This document shows, piece by piece, positions 8,317 to 17,206 of a DNA stretch of 64,000 nt; the first letter of the stretch is position 1, and each line of letters starts with the position of its first letter. Position numbers and translations under genes: made by a program. This DNA is from Bacteroidales bacterium UBA7569 (GTDB taxonomy: Bacteria > Bacteroidota > Bacteroidia > Bacteroidales > Paludibacteraceae), in the NCBI GenBank assembly GCA_002477945.1, contig DLLF01000002.1, positions 62,001 to 126,000 on the forward strand, in the 5' to 3' direction. The notes below the pieces were generated by a model. It made no database searches. It was not told where the DNA came from and saw nothing but the letters and a program-made list of their open reading frames with translations.

Positions 8317-9036
8317 TCAGTACTTGCCTGTCATCTCGATGAAGGTGTCTTCTAATGTCATGGTTGGTGTAATCAGTTCGTTGACAGGACATTGGCGTAG
8401 TATCTTTCCATAATCCATAATAATGCAGTCGTCCACCAAGCGTTCTAGGTCTTGAATGATATGCGAGGTGAGGAACACCGTTTTATCCTTGGACTTGCAG
8501 AAGTCGCGCAGGTACTCCACAAACAATCGGCGGTACCCTGGGTCAAGACCCAATGAGAAGTCGTCCAAGATGAGCAGTTCTGGGTCTTGCGCCATCAGCA
8601 AACCGAGTGCCACTTGCGAGCGTTGCCCGTTGGACATCTGGCTGAGGTGCTGGTATTCACGCACGTGCAACAGTTGCATCAGGTCGTAGTAGGCGTCTTT
8701 GTTCCACTTGGGGTAGAAAGGCGCATAGAAACGTTCTATCTGCCGTATGGTCATAAAGGGGTACTGCACATGCCCCTCTAATAGAAGCCCGATGCGCTGA
8801 CGGACATGGGCGGGCATAGTACGTGTATCGTAACCGAGCAGGCGGCATGAGCCTTCGCACGGGCGAATGAACCCTGACAGGATATTGATGGTAGTGGTTT
8901 TGCCCGTGCCGTTTTTGCCGAGCAGTCCGAGAATGCGTCCTCGTGGTACGGAGAATGACAAGTCTTTGTATATTAGTCGCTTGCCATAGTAGTGCGTAAC
9001 GTGGTCATACTCAATCATAATGTCGTTGTCTGCCAT
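8317..9036 (-). CDS. ABC transporter ATP-binding protein
   Basis: A 239-residue ABC ATPase. Walker A is GKNGTGKTT near residues 39-47. The signature is unusual: SNGQRS replaces the usual LSGGQ. Walker B is LLILDDFSLGLD, where the usual catalytic Glu after the Asp pair is replaced (DDFS rather than DEPT), and the H-loop is LTSHI. The DDFSLGLD form occurs in a Bacteroidetes ABC-2 subgroup, so it need not mean an inactive enzyme. First gene of the operon with permease, DUF4857-like protein and lipoprotein. The promoter TACCTTTG lies about 25 bp upstream of the start. Confidence 0.93.
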   Translation of the reverse strand: MADNDIMIEYDHVTHYYGKRLIYKDLSFSVPRGRILGLLGKNGTGKTTTINILSGFIRPCEGSCRLLGYDTRTMPAHVRQRIGLLLEGHVQYPFMTIRQIERFYAPFYPKWNKDAYYDLMQLLHVREYQHLSQMSNGQRSQVALGLLMAQDPELLILDDFSLGLDPGYRRLFVEYLRDFCKSKDKTVFLTSHIIQDLERLVDDCIIMDYGKILRQCPVNELITPTMTLEDTFIEMTGKY

Positions 9037-9060
9037 ACGTAATGAATCATATTTTCATGG

Positions 9061-9090
9061 CAAAGGTAATACTTTTTCAGGAATATGCAA
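9061..9090 (-). promoter_or_regulatory. promoter of the ABC/DUF4857 operon
   Basis: Minus strand TACCTTTG (9061-9068), then 19 bp, then TTG (9088-9090). Transcription would begin about 19 nt before the ABC ATPase start codon. Confidence 0.7.
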
Positions 9091-9220
9091 GAGGTGGAGT
9101 TCTCCCCTACTCCACCGGTACGATTCATCATAAAAGATGGGGTAATTTGTTTGTCAACAGGCGGCGAGACAGGGTTATACGATGTCAGAACCATTGAGAA
9201 ATCGTACAAAGGATGACTTT

Positions 9221-9474
9221 ACCATAGACGTCCCTGTTAATCGAGAAATTCTATAGGAGGGAATCCTTGTGCCATAAGAGGATTTTGGAAGGTTGGAGTT
9301 ATGAGACAGATTAGACAAATCAGACATATTAGCCGAATGAGCCAAATAAGGTCATATTCTGTTGAGGGACAAGTTATTTACGATTGGAGCATTTACGATG
9401 TACGATTTTGATTTACCGACTTCATTTCCATCTCTCGTCCAGGGGTGCTTGAGGTCGGCTTCAGGGGTCGTACC
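9221..9474 (+). repeat. composite intergenic repeat C-D-A-B, with 11-bp locus 2
   Basis: Module C is at 9221-9256 (ATAGACGTCCCTGTTAATCG). Module D is five 9-mers at 9305-9349, the first being GACAGATTA. Module A is at 9377-9409 (ends TTTACGATGTACGATTTT). The GACTTCATTTCCATCTCTCG flank then leads to 11-mers GGGGTGCTTGA (9442), GGTCGGCTTCA (9453) and GGGGTCGTACC (9464). All four modules recur elsewhere in the window in this orientation. Confidence 0.85.
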
Positions 9475-9622
9475 GGGTTCGTAGGAACCGCCTGCAAGAT
9501 TTTGTACTTTTTCCAAGACGGACTGCAATACTCCATTGGCAGATATACAAATCAAAACCATCTTGCTGCATCATCAGAACAAGCAGGACGCACCGATGCA
9601 ATACCATCCATACAAAGACAGA

Positions 9623-9658
9623 CAAAGGGAGAGACTGCGTATTCAGGCCCTCCCTTTG
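9623..9658 (-). terminator. hairpin downstream of secreted protein gene
   Basis: CAAAGGGAG (9623-9631) pairs with CTCCCTTTG (9650-9658), about 90 nt after the stop of the minus-strand secreted-protein gene. There is no clean T-run, so termination is only possible. Confidence 0.4.
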
Positions 9659-9746
9659 AATAACATTTGAATCCAATTTATTTTACAGGCTCACACATTG
9701 CAGGTATTTGTCATCCCTACTTATGGTGAATGCCTACTCTATCCAA

Positions 9747-11384
9747 CTACAACATTTGCCCCAACACATTGAATAGTTGTTCGCCGCGACGGATATAGAG
9801 TTGCCCGTTGATAATCACTTTCTGTGCCTTGGGGTCGTTGTTTTCTATAGTAGAGGTGGTGTTGCCGGTCGGTGTAGTGGACTTGGGGAACAGGGTCTGC
9901 ATGGCTACCAATCCTTTGTATTGCTTGTTGGCAGAGGTGAAGGATTGCGAGTCGTCCGCCACGAAACTGAGCGTCGCCCGTGTGCGGAAGGTGTAAACCA
10001 AGTTATTGCCTGCGATAGAGGCACCAAAGATTGCCTCCATGGCTGAGGCTTTAATCAGCGGGTATGTGGCACCCATATTCAAGTCCGTGTCATACGCCTG
10101 CAAGAAGATACGTGCTTGTCCCGCGGGTTGTCCCCAGTCGTAGTAGTATTGGTAGAGCGAGTCTCCGCGAGTGAGCAGGCATTGTGCCGTAGCGATACCT
10201 GCACTGGTGCCGATTTGTACGCCTTTCACGCACTTGCCGGCAGCGATGTCCAGTTGGAGGAGAAAGGCATTGTTGGTGCCGGTGTTCGTCAGTTGTCCTG
10301 CATCGGTTTTGATACCTCCCATGAAGAAGCCCGACAAGTAGGCATTATCACCCACGACCTCCATGCTATTGAGGCTGAACGTGTTCTTGCTATTCTCGTT
10401 GGTGCCTTCTATCAAGGTCAGTTTCTCGCACTGCAAGTCGGTGGAGAGTACAGCAAAAAGGGCACTATTGGTGGTGGCCATTGCCACGGATTGTGTGCCG
10501 AGGGTTACGTTGTCACCCGCATTGGCTTTTGCCACACTTGTCGCCAGATACAACTTGTTGTTTGCACAGGTCAGGCTTGCCGATGAACTGCTGACCGTTA
10601 CACCGCCCGTCTTGATGTAGGACAACATTTTGAAGTCCTTGTCAAACTTGACGATAACCAGACTGCCCAGCACCTTGCCCTCTGCGTCAAGCACTTCGGA
10701 CTTGATGGTGTCGTTGCCTATCACCAAGCCAGGGTTGAGGACAGCCAAGAGGTAATAGTTGGTGCCATCGGTCTTGAGGTCGCAGAACGTCATCGTAGCC
10801 GAAGCGGCATCGGATGTGTATAGTTTTGCCAACAGTGTGGGTTCGCCTGCGGCAGAGTAACGGATAATGGCACCATACTTCTTGGAAACCGCAGCATTGT
10901 AGGTTTCTTCCCACGACAAACCGGTGCCGTTGGTTCCCGTGAACTGCATGACCTTGTTGTCGCCGAGTCGGTTCTGGTCTGCGTGCTTGCCGGATACCAC
11001 CAACAGCAGTCCGCCGTCGTCGGTGGTCAGTCCCGCGTAGGTGTTGTCGAAATTACCGCGGTTGCTGACGCTCGTCCAGAGGGGATTGAAGTCTTTGTCG
11101 GTCTTGGCGATGATGAAATTGGTGTTGGATTGGCTCATATTCGCCGTGAAAGGACATGTGGCAAACTCCTGTCCGAAGAGGGTCAGCGTAGGGGCGTCGC
11201 CCACGGAACTGCCCTGACCGATGATGAACACTTCACTCTCCGAGTTGCTGAGGGCTTGGCGAATGGTGGTGTTGCCTGAGGAGACCGTGGTGCCTCCGTA
11301 CTCCAATGCCGTCCAGCCGACTAACTGAGCGGACATGGTCGCACTCGCGAGGAGTGCCAATGCAAAAAGTAAACTCTTCTTCAT
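9747..11384 (-). CDS. secreted beta-propeller-like protein with T9SS-type C-terminal tail
   Basis: A 545-residue protein starting at MKKSLLFALALLASATMSAQ, a clean type I signal peptide ending ASA or SAQ. A longer frame reaches 11477 but runs through the promoter, so the inner ATG is preferred. The body has repeated beta motifs with Asp/Gly-rich turns (KTDKDFNPLWTSVSN, TTDDGGLLLVVSG), like a propeller. The last 25 residues, KVIINGQLYIRRGEQLFNVL and onward, match a short C-terminal motif common on Bacteroidales proteins thought to use T9SS. The 41075-42733 gene is a paralogue with the same architecture and tail. Function unknown; likely cell-surface cargo of the PorU/PorV machinery in this window. 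Confidence 0.8.
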   Translation of the reverse strand: MKKSLLFALALLASATMSAQLVGWTALEYGGTTVSSGNTTIRQALSNSESEVFIIGQGSSVGDAPTLTLFGQEFATCPFTANMSQSNTNFIIAKTDKDFNPLWTSVSNRGNFDNTYAGLTTDDGGLLLVVSGKHADQNRLGDNKVMQFTGTNGTGLSWEETYNAAVSKKYGAIIRYSAAGEPTLLAKLYTSDAASATMTFCDLKTDGTNYYLLAVLNPGLVIGNDTIKSEVLDAEGKVLGSLVIVKFDKDFKMLSYIKTGGVTVSSSSASLTCANNKLYLATSVAKANAGDNVTLGTQSVAMATTNSALFAVLSTDLQCEKLTLIEGTNENSKNTFSLNSMEVVGDNAYLSGFFMGGIKTDAGQLTNTGTNNAFLLQLDIAAGKCVKGVQIGTSAGIATAQCLLTRGDSLYQYYYDWGQPAGQARIFLQAYDTDLNMGATYPLIKASAMEAIFGASIAGNNLVYTFRTRATLSFVADDSQSFTSANKQYKGLVAMQTLFPKSTTPTGNTTSTIENNDPKAQKVIINGQLYIRRGEQLFNVLGQML

Positions 11385-11423
11385 ATTCGTAGTTTTTAAG
11401 TTTATACTATTCGTTTTCGGGTG

Positions 11424-11454
11424 CAAAATTACTGCCGTTTGTCCGCTACGGCAA
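11424..11454 (-). promoter_or_regulatory. promoter of the 545-aa secreted protein gene
   Basis: Minus strand TAATTTTG (11424-11431), 20 bp, TTG (11452-11454). It predicts a leader of about 34 nt and rules out the longer upstream start. Confidence 0.7.
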
Positions 11455-11524
11455 TCCTCAAAAACAGGGATTTTCATTGTAGGGGTATCCCAAGAAGTGG
11501 GTATCCTGCCGATATTGGCGGCTT

Positions 11525-11579
11525 AATCACATACTAATCTCATACTAATCACATACTAATCACATACTAATGTCATACA
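11525..11579 (+). repeat. tandem 11-bp repeat, five copies
   Basis: AATCACATACT, AATCTCATACT, AATCACATACT, AATCACATACT and AATGTCATACA follow each other without gaps. The sequence is unrelated to the GGGGTGCTTGA family but has the same 11-bp period. Confidence 0.9.
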
Positions 11580-11686
11580 CTTAACCCGAGACTCCCCCAA
11601 CCCCCTCAGAGAGGGGGCTCAATAATACGTATCACTTTAATAAGTACAGTATCGGCAATTTGATGATGCGAGAGGCACCAAGGTGA

Positions 11687-11718
11687 TTTACGATTTGACA
11701 ATTTACGATGTACGATTT
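11687..11718 (+). repeat. isolated copy of module A
   Basis: TTTACGATTTGACAATTTAC followed by GATGTACGATTT is nearly identical to the module A copies at 27286, 48353 and 57448, but no 11-mer array follows here. Confidence 0.8.
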
Positions 11719-11756
11719 GGGATGTGCTGTGGCTTTTTGACGATTCATAAAGTGTA

Positions 11757-13025
11757 TCAGAAACTAATACCTGTTTTGAGGGAGACCTGCCAGCCGAAAG
11801 TGGCGGGGGAGAGGGTGGATTGGAGAATGGGGACGCAGGTGATAAAAGGGGAGGAAGAAGAGAAATAGTGGGTGTAGGCAGCGGAGGGAGAGATGAACCA
11901 TGCATAGCGGGAGGCTATGGGGAAGGTGTAGCGGACGGAGAAGCAGGCGTTCAGTTGCGATGCCGTGAGGTAGGCAGAGAGGTCTTGGAAGTAGGGATGT
12001 GCGGGGGTGGCAGAGAGCGAAGAGGGAATCTTATGAAGATAGTCGGCATCGGCAGCAAAGCACAGATAGCCAACGGGGAGGTTGAGACGATAAGTGCCGT
12101 TGAGACTGATGCGGCACTGCTGCTCGCGGTAGTTGGCTGCCTTGTATAGTAAATGGTAGTAGTTGCCGGCGACATCACCATAATAGTATTGGGTACCCGT
12201 GCGGAGGATGTAGGCAGCCTGCAAGGAGACGCGCCACAGTGGAGCAGCATAGCCAAGTTGGGCTCCGATGTCGTGCGTGCGGAGCAGGGCGATGGGTGTG
12301 AAGGTGGAGTTGTTGAGTTCCTTGGTGACAGAGAGACAATGGTAGTCCACCCCTGCCAGCCATCCGCGCAGGCGTGGTTGGAGCATGGCTTGTGCGCCCG
12401 CGGTGAAGCCATGGTAGTAGGACGTGGTGAAGTCACCCGCAAAGCGTGCATAGTCCTCGTTGGTCTGCACAAGGTGGTAGATAGTGGAGTTGCCCGCTTC
12501 GGAGTAGAAGGATATGGCGTTGTTCTGCTTGTATCGCCCGACCTGCCCTACGAGGGAGTAGGCGTAACGGTCGTCGATGTAGCCGACAGAGCCGTCGATG
12601 CGCAGGTCAGCCACCTTGTTCTTGGGACGGGGGTCGATGCTGCGGTAACTCTGCAAGGCACGGTACTGGAGTGCGAGGTGCCAGATGATATGATGCTTCG
12701 CCATGCGGTAGCCCCCGCGGAAAGAGTACTGTTCGGAGCGCATGCCGCCGCCGATGGTGTCGCAAGTGAGATAGGGATAGAGCAGTTCGTAGTCAGCGTT
12801 CTCCACCCACCGGTTGCCCTCGCTCTGCCCCCATGTGTAGCCCGCTTCGCCAAAGACACGGCTGACATCGTTGATGTCGAACACCGACTGTGCCTGCACA
12901 CTGAAACCGCCGTCCTGCACACCCGCAAGAGGCATGGAAGACTGCCCGAACCGCCCCTGCACGTAGGCTTGCGTGGAGGTGGTGTCCAAGAGCAATGAGG
13001 TGATGATGACAAGAAGAGCGTTCAA
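11757..13025 (-). CDS. outer-membrane beta-barrel protein, DUF6850-like
   Basis: A 422-residue protein with a short signal-like N-terminus (about 20 residues, ending STQA), then repeated amphipathic strands rich in Tyr, Trp and Gly. The C-terminus ends in Phe (GWQVSLKTGISF), as expected for a porin-like outer-membrane barrel. It fits what I recall of DUF6850, a family encoded with DUF4876 lipoproteins and TonB-dependent receptors. No in-frame ATG precedes the signal sequence; TTG at 13025 is the likely start, because an in-frame stop lies at 13044-13046. Third in the operon after the receptor and the DUF4876 lipoprotein, with a 61-bp gap. Role unknown; probably an accessory outer-membrane component. 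Confidence 0.78.
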   Translation of the reverse strand: MNALLVIITSLLLDTTSTQAYVQGRFGQSSMPLAGVQDGGFSVQAQSVFDINDVSRVFGEAGYTWGQSEGNRWVENADYELLYPYLTCDTIGGGMRSEQYSFRGGYRMAKHHIIWHLALQYRALQSYRSIDPRPKNKVADLRIDGSVGYIDDRYAYSLVGQVGRYKQNNAISFYSEAGNSTIYHLVQTNEDYARFAGDFTTSYYHGFTAGAQAMLQPRLRGWLAGVDYHCLSVTKELNNSTFTPIALLRTHDIGAQLGYAAPLWRVSLQAAYILRTGTQYYYGDVAGNYYHLLYKAANYREQQCRISLNGTYRLNLPVGYLCFAADADYLHKIPSSLSATPAHPYFQDLSAYLTASQLNACFSVRYTFPIASRYAWFISPSAAYTHYFSSSSPFITCVPILQSTLSPATFGWQVSLKTGISF

Positions 13026-13086
13026 GGAATTATGAATGAAGAATTATGAATTAGGAATTGTTACTTACGTATCGGCTGTGGGGACA

Positions 13087-14403
13087 CTATCTGAAGTATT
13101 CGGGGTCGGAGGGTTGTGCGGGTAGGAAGTCCATGGTGGAGTTGTTGGTGTCCTGCAGCATACTGCGCCCGTTGCTCAGCAGGACAGGTTCGCCGTTCTC
13201 CACGCGCTCACGACGACGGACACACTTGCCGAAGCGTTGCTTGTCGGAACCGATGTCGCCGATGTATGTCCAGCCTGCGTCCAGACTCGGGGCAGTTACC
13301 GTCCACTGGTAGGCGGTGCGCGGGCAGGTGTTGACGCAGTCGATTACCCACTCGTTGGGCACGCGGTAGCAGTTGGAGGACATATCGAAGTTGCCTGCGT
13401 TGGTGACAAGCGTGTAGTCGTATTCCAGCCGATAGTCGGTGAGGTAGGCGGAGTCAGATAGCCCCTCGGGGAAACGCGCAAGGGCGAAAGAAGTGTTGCC
13501 CTGACGGTTGGGGAGCCAGATGGTGAGGGTGTAGCAGTAGAGTTTGTCCATATTGGGGACATCAGGGTTGTCGATGTCCGTGACGGAGGCACTGGTGGAC
13601 TGGTCGTACCACTCGAAGTCCGCATGACTGAGGTCGAAGGAGGCGGGGTTCGCCTGCTTGTGGTTCTGCGCATTGTCCACCAGCAGGACAGTGCCGCCCG
13701 GGGCTACGGGGTGGTCTTTGCCGCTGCCCGGAATGCGGTAGATAGCGCCCGCACCAAAGCACTCGGGTATGAAATAAGGGTCAAGTCTGCCGTACTTCTG
13801 CACGTTCTTGAGTTTGGATTCCAGCAGCACCACGCCATCAGCATAGAGGGTATCGTCGGTGTTGTTGTAAAGGACGAAGTAACTGTCGCCGACATAGTTC
13901 TTGCCCTGCGGAGTCTGCGTACCGGAGGTGGAGAGTTCGGCAAAGATGAAGTCGGTGCTCCTGTCCTGCACCACGTTGGCGTTCAAATGGAGCGATGCGG
14001 GTGCGGTGTCGGTGGGGTTGGCTGTGATGGAGACACCTTGTATATACGCGTGCAGGCGCACGGAGACGGTGTCGAGCAGCATAGAGGCTGTGGCACTGAT
14101 GTCATAATAGCCAGCCTGCACCTTTGTCGAGAAACGGATGGCATAGGCGGTGGTGTCGAAGACGAAAGTATCGGGGGAGGTTACCGACTGGCGACTCATG
14201 TTGAGGTCGTTGAAGGTGATAGCCACTTCGTCGAGACGAATGGTGTGCTCGGATAGCGTGTCCGCCACGGGGGGGAGCGACATGGTAATCTCCACGGGGC
14301 AGAGGTTCTGCGACACGTCCACTGGGGGCGTGCAGGCGTTGGTGGAGAAGCATACAGCCACTATCACAAGGGACAGGAAAGATTGTACGGATTGTCTCAT
14401 CAT
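13087..14403 (-). CDS. DUF4876-like surface lipoprotein
   Basis: A 438-residue lipoprotein with lipobox STNAC (Cys24). The middle holds a lamin-tail-like or DUF4876-type beta domain (residues about 140-400) containing DFIFAELSTSGTQTPQGKNY and YFVLYNNTDDTLYADGVVLL. DUF4876 lipoproteins sit beside TonB-dependent receptors, in the place a SusD-like protein would take in glycan loci. The start overlaps the stop of the TonB receptor gene (ATGA), so translation is coupled. Likely a surface-exposed ligand-capture partner of the receptor; ligand unknown. Confidence 0.82.
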   Translation of the reverse strand: MMRQSVQSFLSLVIVAVCFSTNACTPPVDVSQNLCPVEITMSLPPVADTLSEHTIRLDEVAITFNDLNMSRQSVTSPDTFVFDTTAYAIRFSTKVQAGYYDISATASMLLDTVSVRLHAYIQGVSITANPTDTAPASLHLNANVVQDRSTDFIFAELSTSGTQTPQGKNYVGDSYFVLYNNTDDTLYADGVVLLESKLKNVQKYGRLDPYFIPECFGAGAIYRIPGSGKDHPVAPGGTVLLVDNAQNHKQANPASFDLSHADFEWYDQSTSASVTDIDNPDVPNMDKLYCYTLTIWLPNRQGNTSFALARFPEGLSDSAYLTDYRLEYDYTLVTNAGNFDMSSNCYRVPNEWVIDCVNTCPRTAYQWTVTAPSLDAGWTYIGDIGSDKQRFGKCVRRRERVENGEPVLLSNGRSMLQDTNNSTMDFLPAQPSDPEYFR

Positions 14404-17108
14404 AGTTTCAAGTTGATTTCCATACCAAAATAGGGACTGGCACTGCGGTGAATGGTAATGCCGTCCACTTGGTAGTCAGGAAGGTAGTCTAACAGTTTAT
14501 TAACGAAGAATGCCAGGTCGGCATACTTGGTGATGCTCTTTTGCACACGCAAGTTGAGGTAGCCGGCGAAAGGTACTGTCTTGCGGCGGAACTGGTCGGC
14601 GTTGTAGGTGAAAGTGAGCGCACGGAGGTAGGGATTGGACTTGTCCTCCTCGCGATAGGGCTTGAGTTCGCCGCTGAGGTCCATGTAGGCGATTGGCGTG
14701 CCGTCCTTGTAGAGTGTTTGCGAGGCGGTGTACCAGTTGAGTTCGAAAGTGGCACTCACCGTGAGTCCGAGCGGCTTGATATAGACATCGGCAATGAGGT
14801 TGGTGTTGAGGTTCTCGCGGATAGTGCCCTCCGTCCAGTCGTAGTAGCCGATGTACATATCGCGTACGGCAATGCCGTTGATGACTTCGGACAGTTTGTC
14901 GGTGGAGAAGACCGCCTGTGAGTTCTGGTAGGTGGTACGCAGCCATGCGCCGTTGACGGTGAAACGTGTGCAGATAGCGGGGATACGCGGCGAGGAATAC
15001 TGCCACTCCACGCCCTGCTTGAATATCTCGCTGCCGTTGGTGGTCATGGAATAGGTGAGCAACTTGCTGTAGGTCAGCGGTGCGCGGTCGCCGTTGGGTG
15101 CAATGGAATCCACGGTGTAGGTGTAGGGTACACAGTTCTTCCACGAGCGGAAGCCGTCGTTCATACGCTCTTGGAAATAGGTGACAGAGAAGCGGTGTTG
15201 GTGTATCTCAAGCCCTGCGCGTACTTCCCACTTGAGGTTGCGTGCGGGGGAGAGTTGGTAGTTGGTGGGGTCGATGATGTGGGTGTAGATGTTCATAATA
15301 CTATCCTGCGAGATAGTGACATTGCGCACCTTGAGGTCTTCGTAGAGGAGGTTCGGGTAGAGTTGCAGGAGCGTCGGCATCTTGGTGTGCTGACCGACCG
15401 CCGCAGCAATATAGACCTTGCCGCCTTTGACGGGGATATTGTACATCAGGTTCACGCGCGGGTCGAGGTAGCACTTGCCGTGCATGGTGTACTCCTTGTC
15501 CATCCCCATCAGCGATGTGCCGCGCAGACCTATCTCGAGGTCGAAGGAGGTCTTGCGTATCGGGATATTGATGTCGTCCTGAATGTACCATGCCAACTGG
15601 TTGGAGGCGGGTATGTCGCTGTATGCCCGCGGGCGCAAGTATGACGAGTAGTTGAGCGGGCGCGTGAGGTCGTACACCTGTCCGCGGCCGAAGTTCTTGT
15701 CGTATTTCCACTCGATGCCCACTGCCGCTTTGTGTTCCAGCGTCCACGTATGGAAGAAGAAGTTGGCTTTGGGGCGTATGAAGACGTTCATCGGTTTGCC
15801 GTCCACGAGGTGGTGCGCGATGTACTGGTACGGCAGCAAGCCCACATCGGCGTTGCCCTCCTGCATATTGTCGATGGCAGGCTGGATGGGAGTGGTGAGT
15901 TGGGTGAACTTGGTCTGACGGATTCGGTCGAGTGAATAACTGATATTCGCTGTGAGGGCAAAGGACCAGAACTGCTGACTCTTGTTGCTGATGTTCACAG
16001 TGTTGCACCACTTCATCAGGTGATACTCGCTGCGGTAAGAGTCCTCCTTGTTGTGGTTGATGTCGGGGTCGAGTTTGTCGTTGTCGATGCTGCCCGTGTA
16101 GTCGAGGCAGTTCTGCCAACGGATATTGGTGTCGTCCACGCGCCAACGGTTCTGCAAGCGCACGGAAGCGGTGATACGCTGGTAGTTCTCGAGGGTGTTG
16201 GTCGGGTCGTTCTTCGCATTGAGGTAGTCGAGCCCTACGTTGAGTACGGTGCGGTCGTTGTTCCAGCCCACACCCTTGCCCACATAGAACAGTTTGCTGA
16301 AGCCGTCGGCTTTGAAACGCGCCCGCCACGGGGTGGGCTTCATGGTGCGCTCTATCTTGACAACACCGCTGGTTACATCGCCGTATTCCGCACCTGCGAT
16401 GCCGCGGATAATCTCCACTTTCTCAATATCGTCGGTGGAGATAGTACGCATGTCCACGCCTTTGTTCACCACTTGCCGTTGGTCGTCCTGCCCGCTGCTG
16501 CCGCCTTGCACGTACTGCATATTGGCATCGGTGGAGATGGGGGCACCGTCCACCACGAAACTGGTGCCGAGAGAGGCGGCATCGTAGTCGCTGCTCGTCG
16601 AACCATTGCTTGCCTCGCGCAGTTTGATGGTGTTCGCCGATGTCAGGTTCGGGGCTTGTGTGCTGGCACCCGGGAGCATACTCACGATGTCGGCAAAACT
16701 CGACGGCTGCAAATGCGCCATAGCCTCCTTGCCCACCACCGAGGCGGACGATGCGCCTTGCGACTCGTTGGCTGTAACCACCACTTCTTCAATGACTTGC
16801 ATCTGCTGTACGAGGCGAATAGTAATCACCTGGCTAAGACTCTTAATCTGCAGAGGGCGGATGACTTCTCCGTAGTTGATATGCGTAATATCAAACGTAT
16901 AGACTCCCTGTTTAAGATTGAAACGTGCCACACCCTGTACATCAGTAACCGTATTCTGCCCTGCCTCCAATACCATAACAGCAGCATCGCTGATCCGCTC
17001 CCCTGAGAGCGAATCAACCAACACAATTTCCACGCCTGCCCATACGCTTGAGGCAGAGACCAACAGAAAAAGGGTACTCAGTTGTACTATATGCAGCAAT
17101 CTATGCAT
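14400..17108 (-). CDS. TonB-dependent outer-membrane receptor with N-terminal regulatory domain
   Basis: A 902-residue receptor. It has a signal peptide (1-24, ending SVWA), a carboxypeptidase-D-regulatory-like domain (about 25-108, with GVARFNLKQGVYTFDITHI), a TonB-box-like stretch (IEEVVVTA, 107-114) and a plug domain (about 115-255, with DDIEKVEIIRGIAGAEYGDV). The 22-strand-type barrel extends to the C-terminus. No SusD gene is nearby; the partners are DUF4876 and DUF6850 genes, so this is not a typical polysaccharide locus. The promoter TACCTTTG is about 40 bp upstream. Transported ligand unknown; iron, cobalamin or peptide-type substrates are as plausible as sugars. Confidence 0.93.
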   Translation of the reverse strand: MHRLLHIVQLSTLFLLVSASSVWAGVEIVLVDSLSGERISDAAVMVLEAGQNTVTDVQGVARFNLKQGVYTFDITHINYGEVIRPLQIKSLSQVITIRLVQQMQVIEEVVVTANESQGASSASVVGKEAMAHLQPSSFADIVSMLPGASTQAPNLTSANTIKLREASNGSTSSDYDAASLGTSFVVDGAPISTDANMQYVQGGSSGQDDQRQVVNKGVDMRTISTDDIEKVEIIRGIAGAEYGDVTSGVVKIERTMKPTPWRARFKADGFSKLFYVGKGVGWNNDRTVLNVGLDYLNAKNDPTNTLENYQRITASVRLQNRWRVDDTNIRWQNCLDYTGSIDNDKLDPDINHNKEDSYRSEYHLMKWCNTVNISNKSQQFWSFALTANISYSLDRIRQTKFTQLTTPIQPAIDNMQEGNADVGLLPYQYIAHHLVDGKPMNVFIRPKANFFFHTWTLEHKAAVGIEWKYDKNFGRGQVYDLTRPLNYSSYLRPRAYSDIPASNQLAWYIQDDINIPIRKTSFDLEIGLRGTSLMGMDKEYTMHGKCYLDPRVNLMYNIPVKGGKVYIAAAVGQHTKMPTLLQLYPNLLYEDLKVRNVTISQDSIMNIYTHIIDPTNYQLSPARNLKWEVRAGLEIHQHRFSVTYFQERMNDGFRSWKNCVPYTYTVDSIAPNGDRAPLTYSKLLTYSMTTNGSEIFKQGVEWQYSSPRIPAICTRFTVNGAWLRTTYQNSQAVFSTDKLSEVINGIAVRDMYIGYYDWTEGTIRENLNTNLIADVYIKPLGLTVSATFELNWYTASQTLYKDGTPIAYMDLSGELKPYREEDKSNPYLRALTFTYNADQFRRKTVPFAGYLNLRVQKSITKYADLAFFVNKLLDYLPDYQVDGITIHRSASPYFGMEINLKL

Positions 17109-17146
17109 TGGCGGAACGCAGTGTATCTCATTCGTTTCTTTCTGCG

Positions 17147-17176
17147 CAAAGGTAGTTTATTTTTTGTGATACCCAA
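17147..17176 (-). promoter_or_regulatory. promoter of the receptor/DUF4876/DUF6850 operon
   Basis: Minus strand TACCTTTG (17147-17154), 19 bp, TTG (17174-17176). Predicted leader of about 33 nt. Confidence 0.7.
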
Positions 17177-17206
17177 CTCCCAATTTGTAGGTATTTTCAG
17201 GAATAT

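Larger units (their letters stand above)
9037..9746. other. 710-bp intergenic region with composite repeat
   Basis: Contains the ABC operon promoter, the composite C-D-A-B repeat (9221-9474), and a hairpin at 9623-9658 downstream of the secreted-protein gene. No coding frame is convincing. Confidence 0.6.
11385..11756. other. intergenic region with tandem 11-mers and isolated module A
   Basis: Holds the promoter of the secreted protein gene, a five-copy 11-bp tandem repeat (11525-11579), a short GC hairpin CCCCCTC-AGA-GAGGGGG (11601-11617), and one copy of module A (11687-11718). No gene seen. Confidence 0.6.

Noticed and set aside
9305..9474. Short repeat arrays considered as CRISPR.
   Set aside because: Units of 9 and 11 bp repeat without unique spacers, and no cas gene is present.
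15301..17006. Long open frames in other phases over the TonB receptor (15301-16329 minus, 16020-17006 plus).
   Set aside because: GC-richer coding sequence leaves few stops in other frames; the receptor frame is clearly real.
14400..17108. Receptor locus considered as a SusCD polysaccharide-utilisation locus.
   Set aside because: No SusD-like gene, glycoside hydrolase or sensor lies nearby; partners are DUF4876 and DUF6850-like proteins.
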